Positions 1 to 7,400 of a DNA stretch of 18,405 nucleotides are shown piece after piece. Position 1 is the stretch's first letter. Each line of letters starts with the position of its first letter. The stretch covers positions 1-18,405 of the forward strand of contig CAYGPI010000058.1 of NCBI GenBank assembly GCA_964351745.1, written 5' to 3'. The DNA comes from CAYNJF01 sp964351745. GTDB taxonomy: Bacteria; Pseudomonadota; Gammaproteobacteria; Berkiellales; Berkiellaceae. Below the pieces are notes generated by a model. That model worked only from the letters and a program-made list of their open reading frames with translations, did not search any database and was not told the DNA's origin. The position numbers and the translations under genes were made by a program.

Positions 1-117
1 ACCCAAAGTAGCCCCAAATAAAGCAGCAAAGATCATGTCACGAACAAAACCCATGATTCTAGACAGAAAAGTCATAAAACTTACTATGGAGACAGATTTT
101 AATAGTTTATTTTTCAT
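1..117 (-). CDS. murJ: MurJ lipid II flippase, N-terminal fragment
   Basis: This is the 5' end of a gene that runs off the left edge; 39 codons are visible. The ATG is the complement of 115-117. The translation begins MKNKLLKSVSIVSFMTFLSR and continues IMGFVRDMIFAALFGATLG. The LSR-x-MGFVRD-x-x-x-A-x-x-FGA pattern is the conserved first membrane segment of MurJ/MviN, the inner-membrane flippase that exports lipid II for peptidoglycan synthesis. It is divergent from rpsT, a pairing familiar in gammaproteobacteria. No good Shine-Dalgarno site is visible (only a purine run, TTTGAAA). Only the start is present, so integrity cannot be judged. Confidence 0.8.
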   Translation of the reverse strand, partial: MKNKLLKSVSIVSFMTFLSRIMGFVRDMIFAALFGATLG

Positions 118-169
118 TGCATTTCAAAGCTTAGTTAAAGTACTAGAAACAAGACTTTTAGAGGACCAA

Positions 170-207
170 ACCCCAAATTAGTTTTCATACCAACTAACTA
201 TTGGGGT
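170..207. other. two-tier inverted repeat between murJ and rpsT
   Basis: The outer arms ACCCCAA (170-176) and TTGGGGT (201-207) enclose inner arms TTAGTT (178-183) and AACTAA (192-197) with an 8-nt loop. That makes 13 base pairs with a small internal loop. It lies just upstream of the rpsT -35 box and in the probable leader region of murJ. Neither side has a proper T-run, so it does not look like a simple terminator. It could be an RNA fold in the murJ leader or a protein-binding site; its role is unknown. Confidence 0.4.
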
Positions 208-234
208 GTTTAGCTACCTATATTCTTTAATATA

Positions 235-263
235 TTGACAAATTTAGCAAAAAAAAGCATGAT
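235..263 (+). promoter_or_regulatory. rpsT promoter
   Basis: A perfect -35 hexamer TTGACA (235-240) is followed by a 17-nt spacer and CATGAT (258-263, 4 of 6 to consensus). Transcription would start near 270, giving a leader of about 35 nt before the rpsT TTG. A GATC site (261-264) overlaps the -10 element. Confidence 0.6.
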
Positions 264-304
264 CGCTAGCCTCAAATCGTAACTTTAAAACTCAGGAGAA
301 TCCT

Positions 305-568
305 TTGGCTAATTCAAGACAAGCAGCTAAACGCGCCCGCCAAGCTGAAAAGCGTCGCATGAACAATCGTTGGCAGAAATCTAGAATGTATTCAGCCATC
401 AAAATAGTTTTAAGTGAAATTGATGCTAAGAACTCTGACGGCGCCAAGAAAGCATACACTGCCGCTGTTGCCCTTATTGACAAATTAGTCAGCAAAGGCT
501 GCATCCATAAAAATAAAGCTTCTCGCCATAAAAGCCGCCTAAACGGCCATATTAAAGCTCTGGCTTAA
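305..568 (+). CDS. rpsT: 30S ribosomal protein S20
   Basis: S20 is a primary 16S rRNA-binding protein of the small subunit. The 87-residue product has the family length and the typical basic N-terminus, MANSRQAAKRARQAEKRRMN. It is helical and Lys/Arg-rich throughout and ends IHKNKASRHKSRLNGHIKALA. The start is TTG (305-307) with AGGAG (294-298) 6 nt upstream; E. coli rpsT also starts with UUG, where the weak start takes part in S20 autoregulation, so the same may hold here (inference). The promoter lies at 235-263. The TAA (566-568) overlaps the obgE stop on the other strand, so the two genes share TTAA at 565-568. Confidence 0.97.
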   Translation: MANSRQAAKRARQAEKRRMNNRWQKSRMYSAIKIVLSEIDAKNSDGAKKAYTAAVALIDKLVSKGCIHKNKASRHKSRLNGHIKALA

Positions 569-1623
569 TCAAAGTGCAAATCAAGAGCGCTGCTATCAAC
601 TTCCATAGCGCTCTTGGTTTTGGCGATTTCTTGTAATTTAACCCAAACGTCAGCGATTAAATCTTTAATCCCAGTTTGTGCCACACTAGACACAACGTAA
701 GTTTTCAAGCCGAACTTATCTTCAACTTCCTTCTTAAGCTCTATTGTCCGCTCACTAGAAACGGTATCAGCCTTATTTAAGACTATCCAACGCTCTTTGG
801 TAGATAATGCAGGTGTGTAGGCATCCAATTCATTGCTAATCAACTCAATAGCCTGGATCGGTGGCTTATCCGCATAATCAGAGATATCAACACAATGAAG
901 CAAAAGCTTGGTTCTAGCTAGATGCTTAAGAAACCTTAAACCGAGGCCCGCCCCCATATTAGCACCCTCTATGATTCCGGGAATATCAGCAACCACAAAG
1001 GACTGACCTTTACTTAATCGAACAGTACCCAATTGTGGGTTAAGCGTCGTAAAAGGATAATCCGCAACTTTAGGTCTTGCCGCAGATACAGCCCTGATAA
1101 AAGTTGATTTACCCGCATTAGGGAAACCTAACAACCCAACGTCCGCCAATAATTTTAACTCTAATCTTAAAGTTCTAGCTTCACCAGGATCTCCTGGTGT
1201 TGAAATTTTAGGAGCACGATTGGTTGGCGTTTTAAAATGAATATTCCCCAAACCACCTTTGCCTCCACGAGCCACGAGCAATGACTGTCCATCTCTAATT
1301 AAATCACCCATCAACTCATTGGTATCATTATCATAGATAAGCGTCCCTACTGGCACTTTAATGGTTTGGTTGTCACCACACTTGCCGTAACACTGCTTGC
1401 CATGCCCACAGTCTCCGTTACCACCTTTAATGCGCCGGATATAACGAAAGTCAACAAGGGTATTTAGCGAATGACATGCGACAAGGTGAACATCGCCGCC
1501 GCGACCACCATCACCACCATCAGGCCCGCCAAAAGGAACATACTTCTCTCTTCTAAAGCTTCTAGAGCCCGCCCCACCTTTACCTGCCTCAACAAATAAA
1601 GTTGCCTCATCAACGAATTTCAA
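565..1623 (-). CDS. obgE: GTPase ObgE/CgtA
   Basis: Obg is an essential, slowly hydrolysing GTPase that associates with the 50S subunit in late ribosome assembly and stress control. Of 352 residues, about 1-158 form the glycine-rich Obg fold. The G domain follows: P-loop GFPNAGKST (166-174), G3 DIPG (213-216), G4 NKAD (283-286) and G5 SSVAQTG. There is no long acidic C-terminal tail like that of E. coli. Cysteines occur at 72, 78 and 82 in the Gly-rich loop. The start is TTG (1621-1623) with GGAG (complement of 1630-1633) at 6 nt. It is 193 bp downstream of rpmA and separated from it by a strong intrinsic terminator, so expression needs readthrough or a promoter close by. Its last codons encode the arms of the rpsT terminator. 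Confidence 0.96.
   Translation of the reverse strand: MKFVDEATLFVEAGKGGAGSRSFRREKYVPFGGPDGGDGGRGGDVHLVACHSLNTLVDFRYIRRIKGGNGDCGHGKQCYGKCGDNQTIKVPVGTLIYDNDTNELMGDLIRDGQSLLVARGGKGGLGNIHFKTPTNRAPKISTPGDPGEARTLRLELKLLADVGLLGFPNAGKSTFIRAVSAARPKVADYPFTTLNPQLGTVRLSKGQSFVVADIPGIIEGANMGAGLGLRFLKHLARTKLLLHCVDISDYADKPPIQAIELISNELDAYTPALSTKERWIVLNKADTVSSERTIELKKEVEDKFGLKTYVVSSVAQTGIKDLIADVWVKLQEIAKTKSAMEVDSSALDLHFD
582..621 (+). terminator. rpsT terminator inside obgE codons
   Basis: A perfect 10-bp stem, CAAGAGCGCT (582-591) pairing with AGCGCTCTTG (607-616), has a 15-nt loop. It is followed on the plus strand by GTTTT (617-621). It begins 14 nt after the rpsT stop but lies wholly within the last codons of obgE (antisense), encoding its KSAMEVDSSALD tail. 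The T-run is short, so termination may be partial. Confidence 0.7.
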
Positions 1624-1638
1624 TTCAAACTCCGATTT

Positions 1639-1670
1639 AAAAAAAAAGCCCTCATTATGAGGGCTTTTTA
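1639..1670 (-). terminator. intrinsic terminator between rpmA and obgE
   Basis: GCCCTCA (1648-1654) pairs with TGAGGGC (1658-1664) around a TTA loop, and the stem extends through A/T pairs. On the minus strand it is followed by nine T (1647-1639); on the plus strand by TTTTT. It is the end of the rplU-rpmA transcript and may work in both directions. It stops only a few bases before the obgE ribosome-binding site. Confidence 0.85.
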
Positions 1671-1816
1671 CTATATGAAGACATCACATAGCTAGGTTCG
1701 TGCACATTAGATAGATCTCTTGGAGTACTCGCGGTTAACAATGACAGGCTTTTATAAGCTCACCTTGGTGAACATTGCCATTCATTTAAAACCCCAAATA
1801 CCATCAAAGATCAATT

Positions 1817-2098
1817 TTAATGTTTAGTCTCTTCAACCTTATCTTCAGGCGTAATATTTACAAACTGGCGATTCTTATCCCCACCTTTCGTAAAGTTTAC
1901 AAACCCAGAAGCTTTAGCAAAGAGCGTATCATCCTTACCTATGCCTACAAATGTTCCTGCGTGAAATTTAGTTCCACGCTGGCGTACAAGAATACTGCCT
2001 GCATGAACCCATTGCCCACCAAAACGTTTAACCCCTAAATATTGAGGGTTAGAATCGCGACCATTTCGCGTACTACCACCAGCCTTTTTATGTGCCAT
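1817..2098 (-). CDS. rpmA: 50S ribosomal protein L27
   Basis: L27 sits near the peptidyl transferase centre of the 50S subunit and its flexible N-terminus reaches toward the tRNA acceptor ends. The 93-residue product starts MAHKKAGGSTRNGRDS and carries the signature GVKRFGGQWVHAGSILVRQR, followed by GTKFHAGTFVGIGKDDTLFA. It is slightly longer than the 85-residue E. coli protein because of an acidic tail (TPEDKVEETKH). There is no cleavable Firmicutes-type N-terminal extension. The ATG has GGAG 6 nt upstream. It lies 19 nt after rplU and is cotranscribed with it; a terminator follows at 1639-1670. Confidence 0.97.
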   Translation of the reverse strand: MAHKKAGGSTRNGRDSNPQYLGVKRFGGQWVHAGSILVRQRGTKFHAGTFVGIGKDDTLFAKASGFVNFTKGGDKNRQFVNITPEDKVEETKH

Positions 2099-2117
2099 TT
2101 CGGACTCCGCTTAATTA

Positions 2118-2447
2118 TTATGCTGCTTTAATATCAGTGATTCTAACTTCAGTAAAATCCTGACGATGACCCTGTTTACGACGATATTTTTTACGACGCT
2201 TAAACTTAAGAATATGAATTTTTTTGCCGCGACCATGGCTAACAATTTCAGCCATCACTTGAGTGCCGCTCAACATTGGAGATCCAATCTCGACCTTGCC
2301 GTCTTTAACATGCATCAACACTTCTTTCATCGCAAGCGTACTGCCAGGCTCACCTTCAAGCTTTTCAAATTTGTATGTTCTACCAATCTCGACGCGGTAT
2401 TGTTTGCCCCCGGTTTTGATGACAGCGAACGTATTTTCGTTGCTCAC
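2118..2447 (-). CDS. rplU: 50S ribosomal protein L21
   Basis: L21 is a 23S rRNA-binding protein of the large subunit. The 109-residue product starts MSNENTFAVIKTGGKQYRVE, the usual L21 N-terminal strand. It holds the diagnostic basic stretch KFKRRKKYRRKQGHRQDF followed by TEVRITDI. The start is GTG (complement of 2445-2447) with GGAG 7 nt upstream. It is first of the rplU-rpmA pair, with obgE further downstream, the order usual in bacteria. The likely promoter is at 2519-2547. Confidence 0.97.
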   Translation of the reverse strand: MSNENTFAVIKTGGKQYRVEIGRTYKFEKLEGEPGSTLAMKEVLMHVKDGKVEIGSPMLSGTQVMAEIVSHGRGKKIHILKFKRRKKYRRKQGHRQDFTEVRITDIKAA

Positions 2448-2518
2448 TTTTAAACTCCAGAATTTATTTTTAGAAAACCATCAAACTTATAAAGATATTT
2501 ATCTGTTCAAGGCGCTAC

Positions 2519-2547
2519 ATTCTACTGAAACTAAAGGCAAGACACAA
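2519..2547 (-). promoter_or_regulatory. probable rplU-rpmA promoter
   Basis: Read on the minus strand: TTGTGT (complement of 2542-2547), a 17-nt spacer and TAGAAT (complement of 2519-2524, 5 of 6). Transcription would start near 2512 and leave a leader of about 65 nt before rplU. Confidence 0.5.
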
Positions 2548-2608
2548 GAAGAAGATATTCGTGGCACTAACTTTTGCAAAAACCAAAGTTTACTAACTTC
2601 TAAGTGAG

Positions 2609-2687
2609 CCTTGAACTATTGTACTTCAAGGACAAGCAGCGTATATTCAGCCAAAATTTGAGCGATTAAGGCTATCATAATATAGCC
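2609..2687. other. two small hairpins in the rplU/ispB divergent region
   Basis: CCTTGAA (2609-2615) pairs with TTCAAGG (2625-2631) around a 9-nt loop. GGCTAT (2670-2675) pairs with ATAGCC (2682-2687) around a 6-nt loop. The second is followed by a T-run about a dozen bases later on the plus strand (2694-2701), too far for a good terminator. Both lie between the rplU start and the ispB start (356 bp). No gene is visible in this gap. The hairpins may be operators or leader structure; function is unknown. Confidence 0.35.
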
Positions 2688-2803
2688 AATTTCCTTTTTT
2701 TGCCCATATTATACTGAAATGATAATTCATAAGCCATAGTGCTGTTTTAGCACAAAGTTATTGAATTTAAACATTTTTATGCCATGATTGGATTCGTACT
2801 TAT

Positions 2804-3772
2804 ATGCACTTTGATGCAATTCAAAAACTAGTTGAGCCTCAAATAAACCAAGTAAATAACTTGATTGATAGCTCCCTACAATCGCAAGTTCCACTTGCCA
2901 TTGAGATATCAAACCACTTAATACAAAGTGGTGGCAAACGCATGAGGCCACTTGTCCTATTACTTTCTGCTGAAAGTTGTTCAAACGAATCTGAACATCA
3001 CATCCCCTTAGCCGCCATTCTAGAATTAATCCATACCGCCACCCTTTTGCATGACGATGTCGTTGATCGCTCCAGCCAAAGACGGGGTCAATCGACAGCC
3101 AATACAGTTTGGGGGAATGCCGCCCCTATCCTTGTTGGGGATTTTCTCTATTCTAGAGCTTTTGAGATGATGGTCTCCCTGGAATCCAAGCCCATTCTTA
3201 GTCTTTTAGCAAAAGGGACTAACACCATCGCTGAAGGTGAGATTCTTCAACTATCGCAAAAGCACAACCCTATGATTAGCGAGCAAGATTACGAGCGCAT
3301 TATTCATGCAAAAACAGCCAAGCTCTTCGAAATAGCTGCCCATCTAGGAGCCATCATATCAAAGGTCAGCCCAGACATTGAGCTTGCTCTTCAAGCTTAT
3401 GGCAAACACATCGGCATTGCATTTCAGCTCATGGATGATGTCCTTGATTACCAAGCACCGGCAGACGTGATGGGAAAGAACGTAGGTGACGATTTAGCTG
3501 ATGGCAAAACAACATTACCTTTACTTTTTGCTCTCAGAAACGCAAGTACCTCTCAAAAAGAAGTCATTTGTCGGGCCATCAAAGAGGGATCTCTTAAAGA
3601 TCTCGACATCATTAAACAAGCTATCTTAGAGACAGGCGCTATTGAGTTCACGACTGCCAGAGCAAAAAGAGAAATTCAATCCGCCAAGGATTGTCTTAAG
3701 ATTCTACCACCTAGCCCATATAAAACAGCATTATGTTCTATAGCTGACTTTTCGGTGACCCGGCCCTCTTAA
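2804..3772 (+). CDS. ispB: octaprenyl diphosphate synthase (trans polyprenyl synthase)
   Basis: This enzyme adds isopentenyl diphosphate units to farnesyl diphosphate to build the polyprenyl side chain of ubiquinone or menaquinone. The 322 residues match the IspB family end to end. Visible are GGKRMRP (43-49), the first Asp-rich motif DDVVD (84-88) in LLHDDVVDRSSQRRG, VGDFLYSRAF (111-120), AEGEILQL (143-150), KTAKLFE (170-176) and the second motif DDVLD (211-215) followed by GKNVGDDLADGK. Chain length cannot be read from sequence with certainty; octaprenyl is inferred from likeness to E. coli IspB. It is divergent from rplU-rpmA-obgE, its usual neighbourhood in gammaproteobacteria. The Shine-Dalgarno site is weak (GGA about 11 nt upstream). 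Confidence 0.93.
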   Translation: MHFDAIQKLVEPQINQVNNLIDSSLQSQVPLAIEISNHLIQSGGKRMRPLVLLLSAESCSNESEHHIPLAAILELIHTATLLHDDVVDRSSQRRGQSTANTVWGNAAPILVGDFLYSRAFEMMVSLESKPILSLLAKGTNTIAEGEILQLSQKHNPMISEQDYERIIHAKTAKLFEIAAHLGAIISKVSPDIELALQAYGKHIGIAFQLMDDVLDYQAPADVMGKNVGDDLADGKTTLPLLFALRNASTSQKEVICRAIKEGSLKDLDIIKQAILETGAIEFTTARAKREIQSAKDCLKILPPSPYKTALCSIADFSVTRPS

Positions 3773-3804
3773 CCAGACTAAAAACTGGTACAATATATCT
3801 GAGA

Positions 3805-4776
3805 GTGTTAAGCTGGCAAGCTGTCCTTTTTGTGTCGCAGGAGAAAAAGAACTTGCCACTAGTCATTTTATTATTTGCGCTGTTTGCAAGCCTCTTTACG
3901 CTAAGTAAAACAGCTTTGGGGTATTCTGAACCCTTCTTTCTGATTGGCTCTAGAATGTTTCTAGCAGGCCTTATTCTTCTTGCACATCAATTTGTATTCA
4001 AACACGCTCATATTAAAATGAGCATGAAACATCTTTTGCCTTTACTTCTGCTAGGCCTCGTTAGTATCTATATTACTAATATCGCCGAGATTTGGGGCAT
4101 CCAATATATGAGCTCGGCAAAAGCCTGCTTAATGTATAGTCTTTCCCCATTCGTCGCCGCTCTTTTGGCTTTTTTGGTCCTAAAAGAAACAATGTCCGGG
4201 AAAAAGTGGCTGGGCCTTGTCATTGGCTTTTTTGGGTTAATGCCTATCCTCTTTGATATGTCCTCTGCCGATCAACTTAGTAAAGATTTAGTACTTTTTA
4301 GTTGGCCAGAACTTTCTATCCTGACGGCCGTTGTTGCAAGTGTCTATGGGTGGATTTTACTCAAAAAGATTGTGCATGAATTTAAGTTCTCCCCTATGTT
4401 GGCTAACGGTTTCAGCATGCTCATAGGCGGTGTCTTTGCCCTCGCTCACTCATATTTAAGTGGAGAGCATTGGGATCCTGTGCCTATCATCGATGGCCAA
4501 TACAAACCTTTTCTTGAATGCGCAGTGTGGATGCTGCTTATTTCTAACATTATTTGCTACAACCTCTATGGGCACTTACTGAAACGATTTAGCGCAACCT
4601 TTATGGCTTTAGCCGGACTTATCACGCCTTTATTTGCTTCCCTGTTTGGCTGGTATTTCTTAGATGAGGTTATCTCTTGGCACTTTTATGCCTCTATGTT
4701 TATCTTTTCTGTCGGGTTATTTGTGTTCTACCAAGCCGAACTCTCTAAAGAATCCAATTTGCAGGCCCAAAATTAG
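3805..4776 (+). CDS. EamA-family (DMT superfamily) inner-membrane transporter
   Basis: This is a polytopic permease of up to 323 residues with about ten hydrophobic segments in two five-helix halves, the EamA/RhaT layout. The conserved turn VAALLAFLVLKETMSGKKWLGLVIGF at the end of the first half is mirrored by LITPLFASLFGWYFLDEVIS near the C-terminus; both carry the Leu-x-Glu/Asp-Glu feature of the family. The substrate cannot be predicted. The long frame starts with GTG at 3805, where only a GAGA precedes it. A TTG at 3853 is preceded by AGGAG (3839-3843) at 9 nt and would start directly at the first membrane helix, so I consider 3853 at least as likely. It lies 32 nt after ispB and 3 nt before the PHP gene, so an operon is probable. 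Confidence 0.85.
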   Translation: MLSWQAVLFVSQEKKNLPLVILLFALFASLFTLSKTALGYSEPFFLIGSRMFLAGLILLAHQFVFKHAHIKMSMKHLLPLLLLGLVSIYITNIAEIWGIQYMSSAKACLMYSLSPFVAALLAFLVLKETMSGKKWLGLVIGFFGLMPILFDMSSADQLSKDLVLFSWPELSILTAVVASVYGWILLKKIVHEFKFSPMLANGFSMLIGGVFALAHSYLSGEHWDPVPIIDGQYKPFLECAVWMLLISNIICYNLYGHLLKRFSATFMALAGLITPLFASLFGWYFLDEVISWHFYASMFIFSVGLFVFYQAELSKESNLQAQN

Positions 4777-4779
4777 CTC

Positions 4780-5622
4780 ATGGTCTTTCGAGCAGATTTG
4801 CATATTCATAGCCACCACTCTGACGGCCACTGGTCGCCAGAGCAAATTGTCAATGAAGCAAAACTAAGAGGGATACAGGCGTTAAGCATTACCGATCACG
4901 ACACCTTAAAAGCTTACCCAGAGACGAATGAGCTTGCTAAACAAGCGAACATTCAATTAATTCCTGGCATTGAGCTAAGCAGTTTTTTTAATGAGACAAC
5001 CGTTCATGTTTTAGGTTACGGCTTTGATTTACAAAGCACAGTCCTTCAACAACCTCTAGAAGATTTAGCCAAAGCTAGAACTGATAGAATTAAGCATATC
5101 ATCGAAAGACTTAATAAACGCCATTTAAAAATAACTTTTGACGACTTAACGCAAGCCTACCCGCAAACATTATTAGCCAGACCGCATATTGCAAAGGTCT
5201 TAGTCGATAAAGGATACGCAACCTCCATTGAAAAAGCTTTTGATGATTATTTAAATGACAATAAAATGGGGAGCTTAAAGCTTAAGTCCCTAACGACAGA
5301 TGAAGCGATTGAGTTAATTCACCAAGCTGGTGGTTATGCTGTGCTGGCTCACCCTCACCAGATAAAACAACAAAAAAAACTCAGAGCTATTCTTGCTTTG
5401 CCTTTTGATGGTCTTGAAGCTTATTATTCAACTCACCATAGTAAAGTTGATACTTTTTTAGCACTGGCTCATAAGCATGGATTGTTTGCCACTGGTGGAT
5501 CTGACTTTCATTACCCTAAGGCTTATCAACCCCTTGGATGCTCCTTTACGCCTGAAGATACTTTTCAGCTCATCTATAAGCGCACGCTTGAAACAAATCA
5601 TTTAGACGTCAATCTTGTTTAG
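4780..5622 (+). CDS. rnm: PHP-domain phosphoesterase, RNase AM-like
   Basis: The 280-residue PHP-family metal-dependent phosphoesterase keeps all the metal-binding motifs: DLHIHSHHSDG (6-16), TDHD (38-41), PGIELSS (62-68), HVLGYG (76-81), ARPHIA (133-138), HPHQ (191-194) and GGSDFH (239-244). The whole-length pattern is that of E. coli YciV/Rnm (older name TrpH), a 5'-3' exonuclease that trims 5' ends of rRNA and also cleaves nucleotide 3',5'-bisphosphates. The role here is inferred from that likeness. The ATG lies 3 nt after the transporter stop with no good Shine-Dalgarno site, which suggests translational coupling. It is the last gene of the plus-strand run. Confidence 0.85.
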   Translation: MVFRADLHIHSHHSDGHWSPEQIVNEAKLRGIQALSITDHDTLKAYPETNELAKQANIQLIPGIELSSFFNETTVHVLGYGFDLQSTVLQQPLEDLAKARTDRIKHIIERLNKRHLKITFDDLTQAYPQTLLARPHIAKVLVDKGYATSIEKAFDDYLNDNKMGSLKLKSLTTDEAIELIHQAGGYAVLAHPHQIKQQKKLRAILALPFDGLEAYYSTHHSKVDTFLALAHKHGLFATGGSDFHYPKAYQPLGCSFTPEDTFQLIYKRTLETNHLDVNLV

Positions 5623-5655
5623 AAATCACTATCTGCCAGACGATCCACAAAGACT

Positions 5656-5695
5656 TAAAAATACCAAACATAGTTGGAGAATTAAGCCTTCAACT
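5656..5695 (-). terminator. possible terminator of the deaminase gene
   Basis: On the minus strand AGTTGAAG and CTCCAACT (complement of 5672-5695) form a stem of seven pairs with one mismatch and an 8-nt loop. A T-rich stretch follows (ATGTTTGGTATTTTT). It lies between two convergent genes. The stem is weak. Confidence 0.4.
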
Positions 5696-5709
5696 TGTTA
5701 ATCTAACGT

Positions 5710-6186
5710 TCAATAAATCTCGCCCTCAAGTTCTTTCCAATGTGAGAAGACATGCTCACATTCTTGTCCCATCACACCGAAACTTTGAGAGATCTCTCTA
5801 TATTTAGGCTCCGTAGCAACCTGCTCATAAAATTTGGCATCATCAAAACCATATTTAGCAGCAATATCTCGCTCAACGCCTACGTGAATTTTATCTAACC
5901 GTGCCCAATAAATGGCTGATAAACACATGGGGCAAGGCTCTGCCGTTGTATATAGCTCGTAACCCTCTAAACTGTGCGTCCCTAATTTTTTACAAGCCTG
6001 CCTGATGGCATTCATCTCAGCATGGCAAGTTGGGTCTCGATCTTTGAGTACTGTATTGTGAGCCACACTAATAATTTTCGTGCCTTGAGCGACACACGCT
6101 CCAAAGGGACCACCTTCTTTATTTTGAATACCAGTCAATGCACTTTGAATGGCAAGTTGCATGACTTTATTGGGTTCTGAGGGCAT
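5710..6186 (-). CDS. guaD: nucleoside/base deaminase, guanine deaminase-like
   Basis: The 158-residue protein belongs to the cytidine deaminase-like fold. The zinc site is complete: HAE (55-57, with Glu57 as proton shuttle) and PCPMC (84-88, Cys85 and Cys88). The segment after it, SAIYWARLDKIHVG then KYGFDDAKFYEQ, plus the C-terminal Tyr, is the pattern of the B. subtilis GuaD type, which converts guanine to xanthine, rather than of TadA. The specificity call is by likeness; another purine or pyrimidine base is possible. The ATG has AGGAG 10 nt upstream. It converges on the PHP gene and stands 218 bp downstream of the glutaminase gene, probably as its own unit. Confidence 0.8.
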   Translation of the reverse strand: MPSEPNKVMQLAIQSALTGIQNKEGGPFGACVAQGTKIISVAHNTVLKDRDPTCHAEMNAIRQACKKLGTHSLEGYELYTTAEPCPMCLSAIYWARLDKIHVGVERDIAAKYGFDDAKFYEQVATEPKYREISQSFGVMGQECEHVFSHWKELEGEIY

Positions 6187-6404
6187 TTTTCATTATCTCC
6201 TAAGTTCTCTGTCTTCAGGTTAGCTTAAGATTAAATGGCTATCCAGCAAAAATTACTCTGCGCAGTATAAGACAAACCTAATGAAACATCGGTCATTTAC
6301 CCATGAGATTCCAAGGCATATGATTTATTTAAAGAATCAACGAAAAGACTAAAGATAGGTGGCTGAAATCTGTGAATTTATGCTTACTGTATAATCAACC
6401 TATA

Positions 6405-7364
6405 CTAGGAAACTCGCATATATCCCCATGGCGATGCGAAATGCCAATCAAGCTCAAAAGAAATGTGTTTTAAAATGTCATGTCCACGAACACTGCCACC
6501 TTTTTCATTTAACCTGGGGCTTGCAACAGCAATACCACCGCGCCCAGTAGCCACGGAAACTATCAAGCCTGAAACGCCTGATTTAGAAGGCATCCCCGTA
6601 GCCACTAAATGCATGCCTGATTCATCATATAGCCCACAAGTCGCCATGATAGCAACCACAGCACTGCTCACTCTTTCAGAGATAACTCGCTGACCGTCTG
6701 GTGTTAAGCCGCCATTGGCAAGCAACATTGGTAAATAAGCGGCCTTCAAAACATTGACTTCGTAGGAGCAAAGATAAAAATAAGTTTCTAAAGTTTCATC
6801 AACAGGCAACGCCAGATCACCATTGCTCTTCAAAAGGTAGGCTATGGAGCGGTTTCGATCTGAAGTCGCTCGCTCAGAGGCAAAGATTTTACCGCTCACC
6901 TGAAGTGGCGTACCGCATAGTTTTTCAGCCCATCTGTCTAGCCATGCCGCCCTTTGCTGCACATCTCCAGGAATGCGGCTACAAAGAGCTATCGCGCCGG
7001 CGTTTACCATTGGGTTTGCAGGGATTGGTCCATGCCGCTCGATTTGAGCTAGAGATGAAAAGGATTGACCCGTAGGCTCAGCTTGGATCCAAGAGAAAAT
7101 TTTGTGAATACCAAACTCTTCCATCAACCCTATTAAAACAATTAATTTAGCAACGGATTGCAATGAAAAAATATGGTTTTCATAATCTCCAGCTTGAACT
7201 TGACTGCCATCTGCTAAGATAATAGCACTAGATATCTGCTCAGGATCGACATTAGCAAGCTCAGGAATATAATCAGCCACAGCGCCATTTTGATTTAATC
7301 TGGCTATTTCAATAGCTTGTTTGAGCGTCTTGTCAACATGCTCTACGTACTGATCTCGATCCAT
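6405..7364 (-). CDS. glsA: glutaminase A
   Basis: The serine-dependent beta-lactamase-like glutaminase hydrolyses L-glutamine to glutamate and ammonia in the cytosol. The 319 residues are full length (about 308 in E. coli). The Ser-x-x-Lys catalytic pair is S70-V-A-K73 in FSLQSVAK. Other family motifs are NPMVNAGAI (117-125), SERATSDRNRSIAYLL, the YFYLCS box, GLTPDG and the GMPSKSGVSGLI loop. The ATG has AAGG 6 nt upstream. It lies 36 nt after ung with no terminator between, so the two are probably cotranscribed. The metabolic link with ung is not obvious. In some bacteria glutaminase contributes to acid resistance; nothing here shows that directly. Confidence 0.95.
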   Translation of the reverse strand: MDRDQYVEHVDKTLKQAIEIARLNQNGAVADYIPELANVDPEQISSAIILADGSQVQAGDYENHIFSLQSVAKLIVLIGLMEEFGIHKIFSWIQAEPTGQSFSSLAQIERHGPIPANPMVNAGAIALCSRIPGDVQQRAAWLDRWAEKLCGTPLQVSGKIFASERATSDRNRSIAYLLKSNGDLALPVDETLETYFYLCSYEVNVLKAAYLPMLLANGGLTPDGQRVISERVSSAVVAIMATCGLYDESGMHLVATGMPSKSGVSGLIVSVATGRGGIAVASPRLNEKGGSVRGHDILKHISFELDWHFASPWGYMRVS

Positions 7365-7400
7365 GGCTTGCCTTAAAGGTGGTGGCTCTTTCTATTATAG

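Noticed and set aside
1624..1816. Small gene or RNA between rpmA and obgE
   Set aside because: No open frame with a start and no compact RNA fold apart from the terminator was seen.
2166..2607. Open frames on the plus strand opposite rplU and its leader
   Set aside because: Antisense to a certain ribosomal protein gene; translations show no family pattern and no ribosome-binding site.
6389..6394. TATAAT on the plus strand downstream of the glutaminase gene
   Set aside because: No -35 at the right distance and no plus-strand gene follows; probably chance in AT-rich sequence.
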